Source: Bacteroides xylanisolvens XB1A (GTDB taxonomy: Bacteria; Bacteroidota; Bacteroidia; Bacteroidales; Bacteroidaceae). Taken from it: 64,000 bases of DNA. Positions 28,892-36,268 of the stretch are shown piece by piece. A program made the position numbers and the translations under genes. Under the pieces are notes generated by a model. That model worked only from the letters and a program-made list of their open reading frames with translations, had not been told where the DNA came from and did not search any database. The stretch lies in NCBI RefSeq assembly GCF_000210075.1, contig NC_021017.1, forward strand, positions 5,411,037 to 5,475,036, written 5' to 3'. Position 1 is the first letter of the stretch. Each line of letters starts with the position of its first letter.

Positions 28892-29087
28892 AATAAAACC
28901 TATACCGTTGTCAACTTCGATGTTGAACAAGGCCGCATCATTATCAGGGAAAATCCGAAATACCTTAGTCTGAACGAAATGTATCAGGTAGCCAACAGCT
29001 ATCCGAAAGGCAGCAAAGCTAGGTAACGAAGCTGCGCTGGCCAACTTAAAACAATTACAACAAATTCTTAGCGTGAAAATGAAATAA
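28892..29087 (+). pseudogene. Decayed DUF3868 (fimbria-associated) gene remnant
   Basis: Frame one reads TYTVVNFDVEQGRIII then NPKYLSLNEMYQVANSYPKG up to about 29020. A frame one base over then reads GNEAALANLKQLQQIL and ends at TAA 29085-29087. Both pieces resemble the C-terminal part of Bacteroidetes DUF3868 proteins, which accompany Mfa-type fimbriae; the middle, with the repeated TPR-like portion, is missing at the junction. No start or N-terminal domain remains. The 511-base region 28668-29179 holds nothing else recognisable except the hairpin at 29116. Confidence 0.6.
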
Positions 29088-29115
29088 ACAGAAAAATCTT
29101 TTTATTCACCCGACC

Positions 29116-29165
29116 AAAGTGGGACGTTTGTTTGTTATATCAATAATAAACGACGTTCCACTTTT
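29116..29165 (+). terminator. Terminator-like hairpin just before the lactate permease
   Basis: A stem of about 22 bp (AAAGTGG.ACGT on the left, ACGTTCCACTTT on the right) with four mispairs ends in TTTTT, 15 bases before the permease ATG. It could be the leftover terminator of the decayed gene or an attenuator controlling the permease. Confidence 0.65.
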
Positions 29166-29179
29166 TAAATCTGATAATT

Positions 29180-30679
29180 ATGACCTTGATCCTTGCTATT
29201 ATTCCGGTGTTACTGTTGATTATATTAATGGCATTCTTTAAAATGCCGGGTGACAAAAGTAGTATCATTTCTCTGATCGTGACGATGCTGATTGCTATTT
29301 TCGGCTTCGCTTTTTCAGTAGACAATCTGTTTTACTCCTTTTTATATGGGGCGTTAAAAGCCGTCTCTCCTATCTTAATCATTATCCTGATGGCTATTTT
29401 CAGTTATAACGTATTGTTGAAAACAAAAAAGATGGAGATTATCAAACAGCAATTCGCTTCTATTTCTACCGATAAAAGTATTCAGGTGTTATTACTGACT
29501 TGGGGATTCGGGGGACTACTGGAAGCGATGGCCGGCTTCGGGACAGCAGTTGCCATTCCGGCAGCCATTCTTATCAGTCTGGGATTTAAGCCTATCTTTT
29601 CGGCAACCGTAAGTTTGATTGCCAACAGTGTAGCCACAGCTTTCGGAGCGATCGGAACTCCGGTATTGGTACTAGCCAAAGAAACGAATTTGGATGTATT
29701 GCATCTTAGCACGAATGTCGTATTGCAGTTATCCGTTTTGATGTTCCTGATTCCGCTAGTTTTGCTTTTCCTTACTGACTCCAAACTTAAATCGCTTCCC
29801 AAAAATATATTTCTTGCCTTATTAGTAGGCGGAGTTTCTTTAGTCAGCCAATATCTGGCTGCCAAGTACATGGGTGCTGAATCTCCGGCCATTATCGGCA
29901 GTATTCTTTCGATTATCGTGATTGTTCTTTATGGAAAACTGACTGCCTCTAAAGAAGAGAAAGCACGGAAAAGCCATCTGAGAACAAAAGATATACTGAA
30001 TGCATGGAGCATCTATTTGCTGATTCTATTTTTAATCATCCTGACCAGTCCCCTCTTCCCGGAATTGCGTCATACATTAGAGAATAACTGGATAACCCGA
30101 ATCAGTTTGCCCATCAATGCTTCCACCGTCAATTATACCATTTCCTGGCTAACTCATGCCGGGGTATTGCTTTTCATCGGAACTTTTATCGGTGGATTAA
30201 TTCAAGGAGCTAAAGTAAAAGACCTGTTCATCGTTCTTTGGAATACAGTGAAGCAATTAAAGAAAACATTCATCACCGTGATCTGCCTTGTGGGATTATC
30301 CACAATTATGGATAGTGCCGGAATGATTGCTGTGATTGCCACGGCACTGGCTACGGCTACGGGAAGTTTGTATCCACTGTTTGCTCCGGTCATCGGTTGT
30401 CTGGGAACGTTTATCACCGGAAGCGACACCTCTTCCAATATCCTTTTCGGAAAGTTGCAAGCAAGTGTTGCAGGGCAAATTCATGTCAGCCCGGATTGGC
30501 TGTCCGCTGCAAATACAGTAGGTGCTACAGGTGGTAAGATTATCTCTCCGCAAAGTATTGCCATTGCTACTTCTGCGGGAAACCAACAGGGAAAAGAAGG
30601 TGAAATACTGAAAGCGGCTATTCCTTATGCGTTGGTGTATGTGGCGATTACCGGAATTATTGTTTATATTTTCAGTTGA
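29180..30679 (+). CDS. lctP: L-lactate permease family transporter
   Basis: A 499-residue polytopic membrane protein of the lactate permease family (LctP/LldP), about 12-14 segments. Family signatures are WGFGGLLEAMAGFGTAVAIP, ANSVATAFGAIGTPV, FITGSDTSSNILFG and GATGGKIISPQSIAIAT. It should co-transport lactate or glycolate with protons across the inner membrane. It stands alone; no lactate dehydrogenase gene is next to it. ATG 29180 directly follows the hairpin, so translation signals are partly within it. Confidence 0.92.
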   Translation: MTLILAIIPVLLLIILMAFFKMPGDKSSIISLIVTMLIAIFGFAFSVDNLFYSFLYGALKAVSPILIIILMAIFSYNVLLKTKKMEIIKQQFASISTDKSIQVLLLTWGFGGLLEAMAGFGTAVAIPAAILISLGFKPIFSATVSLIANSVATAFGAIGTPVLVLAKETNLDVLHLSTNVVLQLSVLMFLIPLVLLFLTDSKLKSLPKNIFLALLVGGVSLVSQYLAAKYMGAESPAIIGSILSIIVIVLYGKLTASKEEKARKSHLRTKDILNAWSIYLLILFLIILTSPLFPELRHTLENNWITRISLPINASTVNYTISWLTHAGVLLFIGTFIGGLIQGAKVKDLFIVLWNTVKQLKKTFITVICLVGLSTIMDSAGMIAVIATALATATGSLYPLFAPVIGCLGTFITGSDTSSNILFGKLQASVAGQIHVSPDWLSAANTVGATGGKIISPQSIAIATSAGNQQGKEGEILKAAIPYALVYVAITGIIVYIFS

Positions 30680-30715
30680 TTACCCCAAAGATATCTCTAA
30701 TAAGTTTACGATGTC

Positions 30716-30784
30716 TTTACCCTCACACCCTCTCCCTATTAGCTCAAACCGCTTATTCATCATGGTTACAGGTGGGAGGGTAAA
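30716..30784. terminator. Long-loop inverted repeat downstream of the permease
   Basis: TTTACCCTCACACC (30716-30729) pairs with GGTGGGAGGGTAAA (30771-30784) with one mismatch around a 41-base loop. It lies in the 324-base gap between convergent genes and may end one or both transcripts, although no T run follows. Confidence 0.5.
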
Positions 30785-30850
30785 CGGTTACTTTCAACCT
30801 GCCTCGTAATTACTCATTGGAAAATTTCCGGTTAACAGTAGTTCCACTTT

Positions 30851-30967
30851 GTTTCATTACTTGGGACAAAGTGTTTCACACCGGGAAACAAAGCGTTTCA
30901 AGCATTGAAACAAAGTGTTTCACACCGAGAAACGAACTGTTTCAAGGCTTGAAACATATTTTGAAAC
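30851..30967. repeat. Five-unit 22-bp tandem dyad array (array B)
   Basis: Five 22-base units begin at 30851, 30873, 30895, 30917 and 30939 with exact spacing, and a half unit TTGAAAC ends the array. Each full unit starts GTTTCA; units 2-5 carry GAAAC 12 bases later, so each forms a small dyad GTTTC-N7-GAAAC followed by 5 bases. Units 3 and 5 are longer palindromes (GTTTCAA..TTGAAAC). No open frame crosses it and no spacers of CRISPR length are present. Confidence 0.8.
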
Positions 30968-31003
30968 TATTCGGTCATTATTTGTATAAGTTCTATAAGT
31001 TAC

Positions 31004-32131
31004 TTATACCACATGATATACCACTTCATGCGCTTCCGTCAGTTGAGGAACCTCCAGTTTATCCAACATCTTATCCAATACAGATTCAGGAAGTGCATAT
31101 TCCCTGCTTTTATTTTGTTGACGCCAAGTGTGATATGGCTGTTCCAGATAGACTATCTTCACTTTTGCACCATAATCAACAAACAGATCAATCAGTTGGG
31201 CACGCATCTGACGAGTTATGTTAGTAGCATTCCAAACAAAATCCTGTCCTTTGCGAAGATACGTTCTGGCTTCTTCCTTCGCCATTTGCACTACCCGTCC
31301 ATTCGCCGACTTATCCGTGGGACTCAATTTGTACTTGCGACGAATGGCATCCAAGCTCACCACCGGCATATCCATGCCAGCAGACTGAATATAATAGTCT
31401 TTCCCCATTCCCGGAAGTCCTGACAACATCGTCACTTCACATTTAAACTGTTCGTGAGGGATATAATCAATATAACTGCCTTCTGCATGGAAGTAATGAA
31501 AGCGTGCATAATCTGTGGCAAACTCTCTCGGTTTACTCCAACAATCTTGTTCACGGCAGAAAATCTCAAACAGTTCCACAGCTTCCAACAACCCATTCTT
31601 ATCTTCACAAATACGTCCTCTGACGTCAGCTTCAGCCAACATTTTCAGTAATGAAGTATCTACCCGTAAAGAAGCTTCACAGAGTTTCTTTACAGAATCC
31701 GACTTCTCCATCAGCCAAACAGGCAATCCGTGATACCGGACTAAAGACGCAATCTGCTCCCGAATATGGAACGGAGCAGGACAATCCCGGTATAAAATAG
31801 TACGGGCAGTGTACTCTCCTTTTCTGGCGTGCCCTTTAGCAGATACCCGCCCCTCTCCTTCATCCACGGAAGTCGAACGTTTTTCAACATCATGTAACAA
31901 TGCAGATGTCCAAATAATTTCTTTCTCCAAGGTGCAGAGAGTCTGATAAGCAGAAGACTGCTGCAATGCTTCCAACACCATACGGGTATGCTCGGCCACA
32001 CTTCCCTCCGCATGATAACGAGTATCCTGCGGGACGACATTCATTTCTCGTACCCACTCGAACTGCTGTTCGAGTGAGCACCACGATTTATCTTCTATCA
32101 ATTTCCAATTCATCATTATTCTCCTTTTCAT
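31004..32131 (-). CDS. HD-Pnk: HD phosphoesterase - polynucleotide kinase RNA end-healing enzyme
   Basis: A 375-residue two-domain protein. The N-terminal HD domain has His48 (AEHTR), His80-Asp81 (ALLHD), His101 and His134 (YHGLP). The C-terminal P-loop kinase has GLPGMGKD (238-245), SLDAIRRKY and NATNITRQMR. This order matches HD-Pnk as characterised from Runella slithyformis, where HD removes 2',3'-cyclic or 2' phosphates and Pnk phosphorylates 5'-OH ends. Its start overlaps the RNA ligase gene by 44 bases (less if ATG 32113 is used), so healing and sealing enzymes are made together. Last gene of the RNA-repair operon. Confidence 0.9.
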   Translation of the reverse strand: MKRRIMMNWKLIEDKSWCSLEQQFEWVREMNVVPQDTRYHAEGSVAEHTRMVLEALQQSSAYQTLCTLEKEIIWTSALLHDVEKRSTSVDEGEGRVSAKGHARKGEYTARTILYRDCPAPFHIREQIASLVRYHGLPVWLMEKSDSVKKLCEASLRVDTSLLKMLAEADVRGRICEDKNGLLEAVELFEIFCREQDCWSKPREFATDYARFHYFHAEGSYIDYIPHEQFKCEVTMLSGLPGMGKDYYIQSAGMDMPVVSLDAIRRKYKLSPTDKSANGRVVQMAKEEARTYLRKGQDFVWNATNITRQMRAQLIDLFVDYGAKVKIVYLEQPYHTWRQQNKSREYALPESVLDKMLDKLEVPQLTEAHEVVYHVV

Positions 32132-32822
32132 TACTCAATTCCCAGACAAGCGGGGCACGTTTCCAATTACGCGTCCAATGCTCATCTGTTTTGACGTGTC
32201 CTTTTCGCACATACTTAAACACATGATGCGCAAATTCGCTTACCGGATATTCCTCGATATTGCGGCTGACTACTCCTTCACGAGTACAAGCCACTTTCGT
32301 CCACGGATCACATGAACCGAAAACAGACGGGTCTTGTGACATATCGATGATTTCCTGTTTTAAAAGCTCCGGCGTTAAACCGGAAACAGGTTCTATCTTC
32401 AACTCCGGAACCGTAGGCAAGTCAAATAAAGCTGCATAAAACTTCACTTCTTCCCATGACAACCATTGATCCATGCAACGAACCGCAAAGATATAAAAAT
32501 GCGTTTCTAACCGTTGATATTCAATAGAATGTATGGCGTATAGATTTTCTCCAAAGATTTCTATATCGCCCAAATCATTCTTTATCAATTCCCAACGTTC
32601 CCGCAGTTGCCTCGTCCAGGGTGAAGTGGTGGGAGCCGCATGCGAACGGGCAAAGACACCCCACTGACTCAAACAATTATTCTCTCCATCCAACTTCTCG
32701 GTATGCACCAATGTCTTAATCCGTTGGATATCTTCCCAATACGTATGATTAATTCGGTCATCACTAGTCGTTCCGGGAGAGAACGGATAGTGATAGGTAC
32801 GACCATATTTCTCTGATATCAT
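32088..32822 (-). CDS. ATP-dependent RNA ligase (Rnl family)
   Basis: A 244-residue nucleotidyltransferase with ligase motifs in order: I, KLDGEN with the adenylated Lys43; Ia-like FARSHAAP; III, FGENLYAIHSI (90-100); IV, EGVVSRN; V, FKYVRKGH. It joins 5'-phosphate to 3'-OH RNA ends, the products of HD-Pnk. It belongs to the RNA_ligase (PF09414) group; the C-terminal domain is short, so it is a minimal ligase. It overlaps HD-Pnk and begins about 50 bases after the prfH stub, in an A-rich stretch. Confidence 0.9.
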   Translation of the reverse strand: MISEKYGRTYHYPFSPGTTSDDRINHTYWEDIQRIKTLVHTEKLDGENNCLSQWGVFARSHAAPTTSPWTRQLRERWELIKNDLGDIEIFGENLYAIHSIEYQRLETHFYIFAVRCMDQWLSWEEVKFYAALFDLPTVPELKIEPVSGLTPELLKQEIIDMSQDPSVFGSCDPWTKVACTREGVVSRNIEEYPVSEFAHHVFKYVRKGHVKTDEHWTRNWKRAPLVWELSNEKENNDELEIDRR

Positions 32823-32871
32823 CTTCTTCTTTTTTTTTAATTAAATACTTATTCTTTTTTGCACAGCTAAA

Positions 32872-32949
32872 CAGCACTAAAGCCACTACCCGGCAACATT
32901 CCGCAGGTCCTCTGCCGGAAGTAATTTGTAAATAGACTTTTTCTTTCAT
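32872..32949 (-). pseudogene. prfH: Stub of the release-factor homologue PrfH
   Basis: ATG 32949-32947, four bases after the rtcB stop, starts KVYLQITSGRGPAECCRVVA, matching the start of PrfH (E. coli form ILLQLSSAQGPEECC). Similarity ends after about 26 residues, at VALVL; the frame then continues through AT-rich, Lys-rich codons into the ligase gene. The GGQ domain and all the rest of PrfH (normally near 200 residues) are absent. PrfH genes are normally coupled to rtcB and release ribosomes with a damaged decoding centre, so this is the remains of an rtcB-prfH pair cut by a deletion. Confidence 0.75.
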
Positions 32950-32953
32950 CGCA

Positions 32954-34351
32954 TCATTCCTTATTCATTCGTACAATGCGAGGCATAAATTTGCCTTGCA
33001 CTTCCACTAGTGTCTCCTGCGTATACATCACTCTGTCAATGTCCTTGTATGCCAGCGGCATTTCTTCCACGCTCCCACCAATCAAAGTTACTCCTGCTTG
33101 CGACAGTAACTTCTTCAAAGCCGATTGCGTAAAACTATCTTTTGCCTTTTGGCGGGACATTGCCCTGCCGGCTCCATGAGAAGCCGAATTCAACGCATCT
33201 TCCACCCCTTTGCCACACACCAGATAACCCGGGGTGGCCATACTTCCGGGAATCAATCCCGCTTGTCCCTTTTGCGCCGGAGTAGCCCCTTTACGATGGA
33301 CGATCGCCATACGTCCCGGTGTTATTTCCTCTTTCCAAGCGAAGTTATGATGATTATTGACATTAGCGAGAGGCTTCAACCCCAAGGCTTTCGCCAAATT
33401 CAAATGAATCCGTTCATGACAGGCACGGGCATAATCACCTGCCAGATTCATACTCATCCAATACTCCTGTCCCTCTTCCGTGTTCAAATCCAACCAAGCA
33501 AAATGTTGTGCTTCACGAGGAAGCCTGCACACTTCACGTGCCAGCAGACTGTAATGTTTTGCAATAGCAGCCCCCAATCCTCGTGAACCGGAATGTGACA
33601 GCAATGCCAGGTAACTTCCTTCCGGAAGATTCAGTACGTTTTTTTCTTGCAAAGTGATCTCGCCGAACTCTACAAAATGATTGCCACCACCGGAACTCCC
33701 CAGTTGACGGACGGCCTTTCCATGCAAATCCCTCAATAAAGGCGTCAGACGGAATTCCTCCCTATCCAACACTTCATGTTCCTGCTCAAAACCCAATCCG
33801 CCATCCATACCGAAATGGGTGAAATCTTTCAAGGCTTCTTTCATCTGATAGGCATACCGTTTCAGAAAATCTGCTCCGGCATCGAATACTGTCAGACTCA
33901 TCCGGCAGCCGATATCAACTCCTACGGCATACGGAATCACCGCATTATCCGTAGCAAGCACTCCACCGATAGGTAATCCGTATCCGGCATGAGCGTCAGG
34001 CATCAATGCTCCGCCCACTGTTACGGGCAAGCGCATAGCCAGGTTCATCTGTTGTTTGGCAAGCGTCTCGATAAATTTACCTCCATAGGTTTTATACATC
34101 AACGGCCCATCCAGTAAATCATAAGCTATAAACTCTTTCGCTACTATAGTCGGCGAAAGGCGTTCGGCCAGCTTATTCCATATTTCATTGTTTTTGTAAG
34201 ATTCGGGATGCTCGAGTATATCGCTCAATGTCATTTCAATCTGTTCCTTCGTGTTATATTTGCAATGTTTGCTCACAATGTCCACTACCAGACTGCGGGC
34301 AACATTATCCCGGTATCCCAGTTTACTTAAATCTTTTAATCGTATTCCCAT
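32954..34351 (-). CDS. rtcB: RtcB 3'-phosphate RNA ligase (PrfH-associated type)
   Basis: A 465-residue GTP/Mn-dependent ligase joining 3'-phosphate or 2',3'-cyclic phosphate to 5'-OH ends. Metal ligands and active-site parts are complete: MPDAHAGYGLPIGG, VGVDIGCRMS (Cys), SSGGGNHFVEFGE, LLSHSGSRGLG, NNHHNFAW, and ASHGAGRAMSR holding the guanylated His. The stub of prfH directly downstream suggests it descends from the RtcB that repairs cleaved 16S rRNA. First gene of the RNA-repair operon. No RtcR-type sigma-54 activator is nearby. Confidence 0.94.
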   Translation of the reverse strand: MGIRLKDLSKLGYRDNVARSLVVDIVSKHCKYNTKEQIEMTLSDILEHPESYKNNEIWNKLAERLSPTIVAKEFIAYDLLDGPLMYKTYGGKFIETLAKQQMNLAMRLPVTVGGALMPDAHAGYGLPIGGVLATDNAVIPYAVGVDIGCRMSLTVFDAGADFLKRYAYQMKEALKDFTHFGMDGGLGFEQEHEVLDREEFRLTPLLRDLHGKAVRQLGSSGGGNHFVEFGEITLQEKNVLNLPEGSYLALLSHSGSRGLGAAIAKHYSLLAREVCRLPREAQHFAWLDLNTEEGQEYWMSMNLAGDYARACHERIHLNLAKALGLKPLANVNNHHNFAWKEEITPGRMAIVHRKGATPAQKGQAGLIPGSMATPGYLVCGKGVEDALNSASHGAGRAMSRQKAKDSFTQSALKKLLSQAGVTLIGGSVEEMPLAYKDIDRVMYTQETLVEVQGKFMPRIVRMNKE

Positions 34352-34827
34352 ACTCTTTTTTCATTCGCATACAACATTCCCTGTCAGCCTCACCGGCAAA
34401 CGACGATGCAATACACGTGATACCAATGCTTAGGATACGGATATAAAATACCCTCCCACCGCATTGAAGTGATTAATTTTAAAAATAATAAATGTGATTG
34501 CAGGACTAATCAACCATTGCCGCCTGTTAGTAGAATTGCGGTCAATGTAAGAACCATCAGTTCAATATAAAAAATAATAAGTTGCAAAGCCTCATCCTCC
34601 CGACGAGACAACTTAGTCCTAATTTGAAAATATTATAACTCCAACATAATTAATACCCTTTCCATCAATTTTAAAGGGTGAATACTCATTTTATCGCAGC
34701 AAAAGTAGTGCTTATTTTTATATCTTCCAAAGATTAATAGACAAATTTTAGTGTTCAATAACTATCCGAGGGAAGTTTTGCCAAGAGTTTCTGTCAAATT
34801 GCTATTTTATGGTCCCTTTATATCGCC
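34352..34827. other. Noncoding gap upstream of rtcB, no feature recognised
   Basis: About 480 bases between the divergent rtcB and thioredoxin genes. It is AT-rich with only short frames and no tRNA, strong hairpin or full-consensus minus-strand promoter that I can see. The rtcB promoter must lie here. Confidence 0.4.
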
Positions 34828-34835
34828 TATCTTTG
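34828..34835 (+). promoter_or_regulatory. -7 element for the thioredoxin lipoprotein gene
   Basis: TATCTTTG matches TAnnTTTG, 31 bases before ATG 34867; a TTTT/TTTA stretch near 34805-34808 could serve as a weak -33. Confidence 0.5.
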
Positions 34836-34866
34836 CATCAGATAAAAACAAAAAGAAAGATAATAT

Positions 34867-35364
34867 ATGAAACGGATAAAAAGCTTATTAAGTGTCTTCG
34901 TCTTGACACTGGCAGCCACGGCTTGCGCGGGAAACAGCGGAGAAAATAAAAAAAGCAATGAACCAACAAAGGAGGACAATAAAATGGAAGTAGTAGCATT
35001 AAATAAAGCAGATTTTTTAAAGAAGGTATATAACTATGAAGCCAATCCGAACGATTGGAAATTTGAAGGCAGCCGTCCTGCCATCGTAGATTTCTATGCT
35101 ACCTGGTGCGGTCCCTGCAAAGTGATGCACCCGATTCTGGAAGAACTTAGCAAAGAATATAGCGGCAAAGTAGATATCTACCAGATTGATGTGGACAAAG
35201 AACAAGATCTGGCAGCAGCATTCGGTATCCGCAGCATCCCTACCCTATTGATGATTCCGATGAAAGAGGAACCGAGAATCATGCAGGGAGCTATGCCTAA
35301 AGACCAGCTTAAAAAAGCAATTGATGAATTTCTTCTGAAACAAAATAACGAAGCAAAGCAATAG
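34867..35364 (+). CDS. Periplasmic thioredoxin-fold lipoprotein
   Basis: A 165-residue lipoprotein: signal peptide with lipobox ATAC (Cys20), an acidic/Lys-rich linker (21-40), then a thioredoxin domain with the active site ATWCGPCK (Cys81, Cys84) and cis-Pro in IRSIPTLL. It should be tethered in the periplasm and reduce or exchange disulfides of exported proteins, like the periplasmic thioredoxin TrxP described in B. fragilis. Monocistronic, between its own promoter and a hairpin terminator. Confidence 0.92.
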   Translation: MKRIKSLLSVFVLTLAATACAGNSGENKKSNEPTKEDNKMEVVALNKADFLKKVYNYEANPNDWKFEGSRPAIVDFYATWCGPCKVMHPILEELSKEYSGKVDIYQIDVDKEQDLAAAFGIRSIPTLLMIPMKEEPRIMQGAMPKDQLKKAIDEFLLKQNNEAKQ

Positions 35365-35393
35365 ACTTCGACTTTTTTCTCGTCATGGCAACT

Positions 35394-35428
35394 GCCCTCT
35401 ATTCGTCTTTAGAAGATGGATAGAGGGC
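35394..35428 (+). terminator. Terminator of the thioredoxin gene
   Basis: GCCCTCTAT (35394-35402) pairs perfectly with ATAGAGGGC (35420-35428); a T-rich stretch (TGTTTATATAT) follows. Confidence 0.8.
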
Positions 35429-35551
35429 TGTTTATATATGCCAAATGATAAGAATAAACATATTTGCATATATTCGCACTTCACTTTATCTTCTTATTTA
35501 TATTTCAAATTGAAAAAATGCAGAAACATTGAATAATACTACATCACGATC

Positions 35552-36268
35552 TCACACTCTTTGTTTCATCACAAACCCCTCAAAGAAATCGTCGCGGTAA
35601 CTATTACCGATAGCTATTTCATACGATTTTATGAATATATCATTATTGTCAAATGATTCGATGTGACCGGTATTGACAATATATGACTTATTCACCCGCA
35701 GAAAAGTTGATTTGGGTAACAAATCGAATATGGCTTTCAAACTCATACGGGTGATAATACGTTGATCGCTAAGTTGGATTATAACGTAATCTTTCAATCC
35801 TTCAATGAAGAGAATATCGGAGAAGTTGACTTTGAAATACCGGCGTTCTGCTTTCACAAAAAAATAGTCGGCAGTAACCACCGTTTCGATGGCTTCTTTC
35901 TCTTCTTTCAGTAACAAAGAATGGTAAGACAAAGCCTTATCCACAGCTTTTTGAAAACGCTCCGCTTCAACAGGCTTAATCAAATAATCTATCGCATCCA
36001 CTTCGTAACTGTCCAGTGCATACTCTGTGTAGGCTGTGGTAAAAATGACCAGTGTTTTCTTTGAAATCGTACGTGCAAACTCAATTCCTGTAATCCCTGG
36101 CATCTGAATGTCAAGAAAAACCAAATCAGCCACATGTTGCTCCATGAAATCGGAAGCAGTGGACGCACTATTAAAACTCCCGATTAATTGAAGGTTATTC
36201 GATTCTTCTATCAATAGCTTCATGGCTTCACGTGCCAATGGTTCATCGTCTACAATAATACAATTCAT
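35552..36268 (-). CDS. LytTR-type response regulator
   Basis: A 238-residue regulator: receiver domain (1-120) with phospho-Asp53 in VFLDIQMPG, then a LytTR DNA-binding domain (about 135-236) with RRYFKVNFSDILFIEGLKDY and FLRVNKSYIVN. It overlaps the upstream sensor kinase by 4 bases, so it is the direct output of that kinase. Targets are unknown; the TonB receptor upstream of the kinases is a candidate. Confidence 0.93.
   Translation of the reverse strand: MNCIIVDDEPLAREAMKLLIEESNNLQLIGSFNSASTASDFMEQHVADLVFLDIQMPGITGIEFARTISKKTLVIFTTAYTEYALDSYEVDAIDYLIKPVEAERFQKAVDKALSYHSLLLKEEKEAIETVVTADYFFVKAERRYFKVNFSDILFIEGLKDYVIIQLSDQRIITRMSLKAIFDLLPKSTFLRVNKSYIVNTGHIESFDNNDIFIKSYEIAIGNSYRDDFFEGFVMKQRV

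Noticed and set aside
30851-30967. CRISPR array
   Set aside because: Units are 22 bp and directly adjacent with only 5-base differences between dyads; there are no unique spacers and no cas genes.
31013-31423. Plus-strand open frame inside HD-Pnk
   Set aside because: It is the mirror of a clearly coding minus-strand gene and has no domain or ribosome site.
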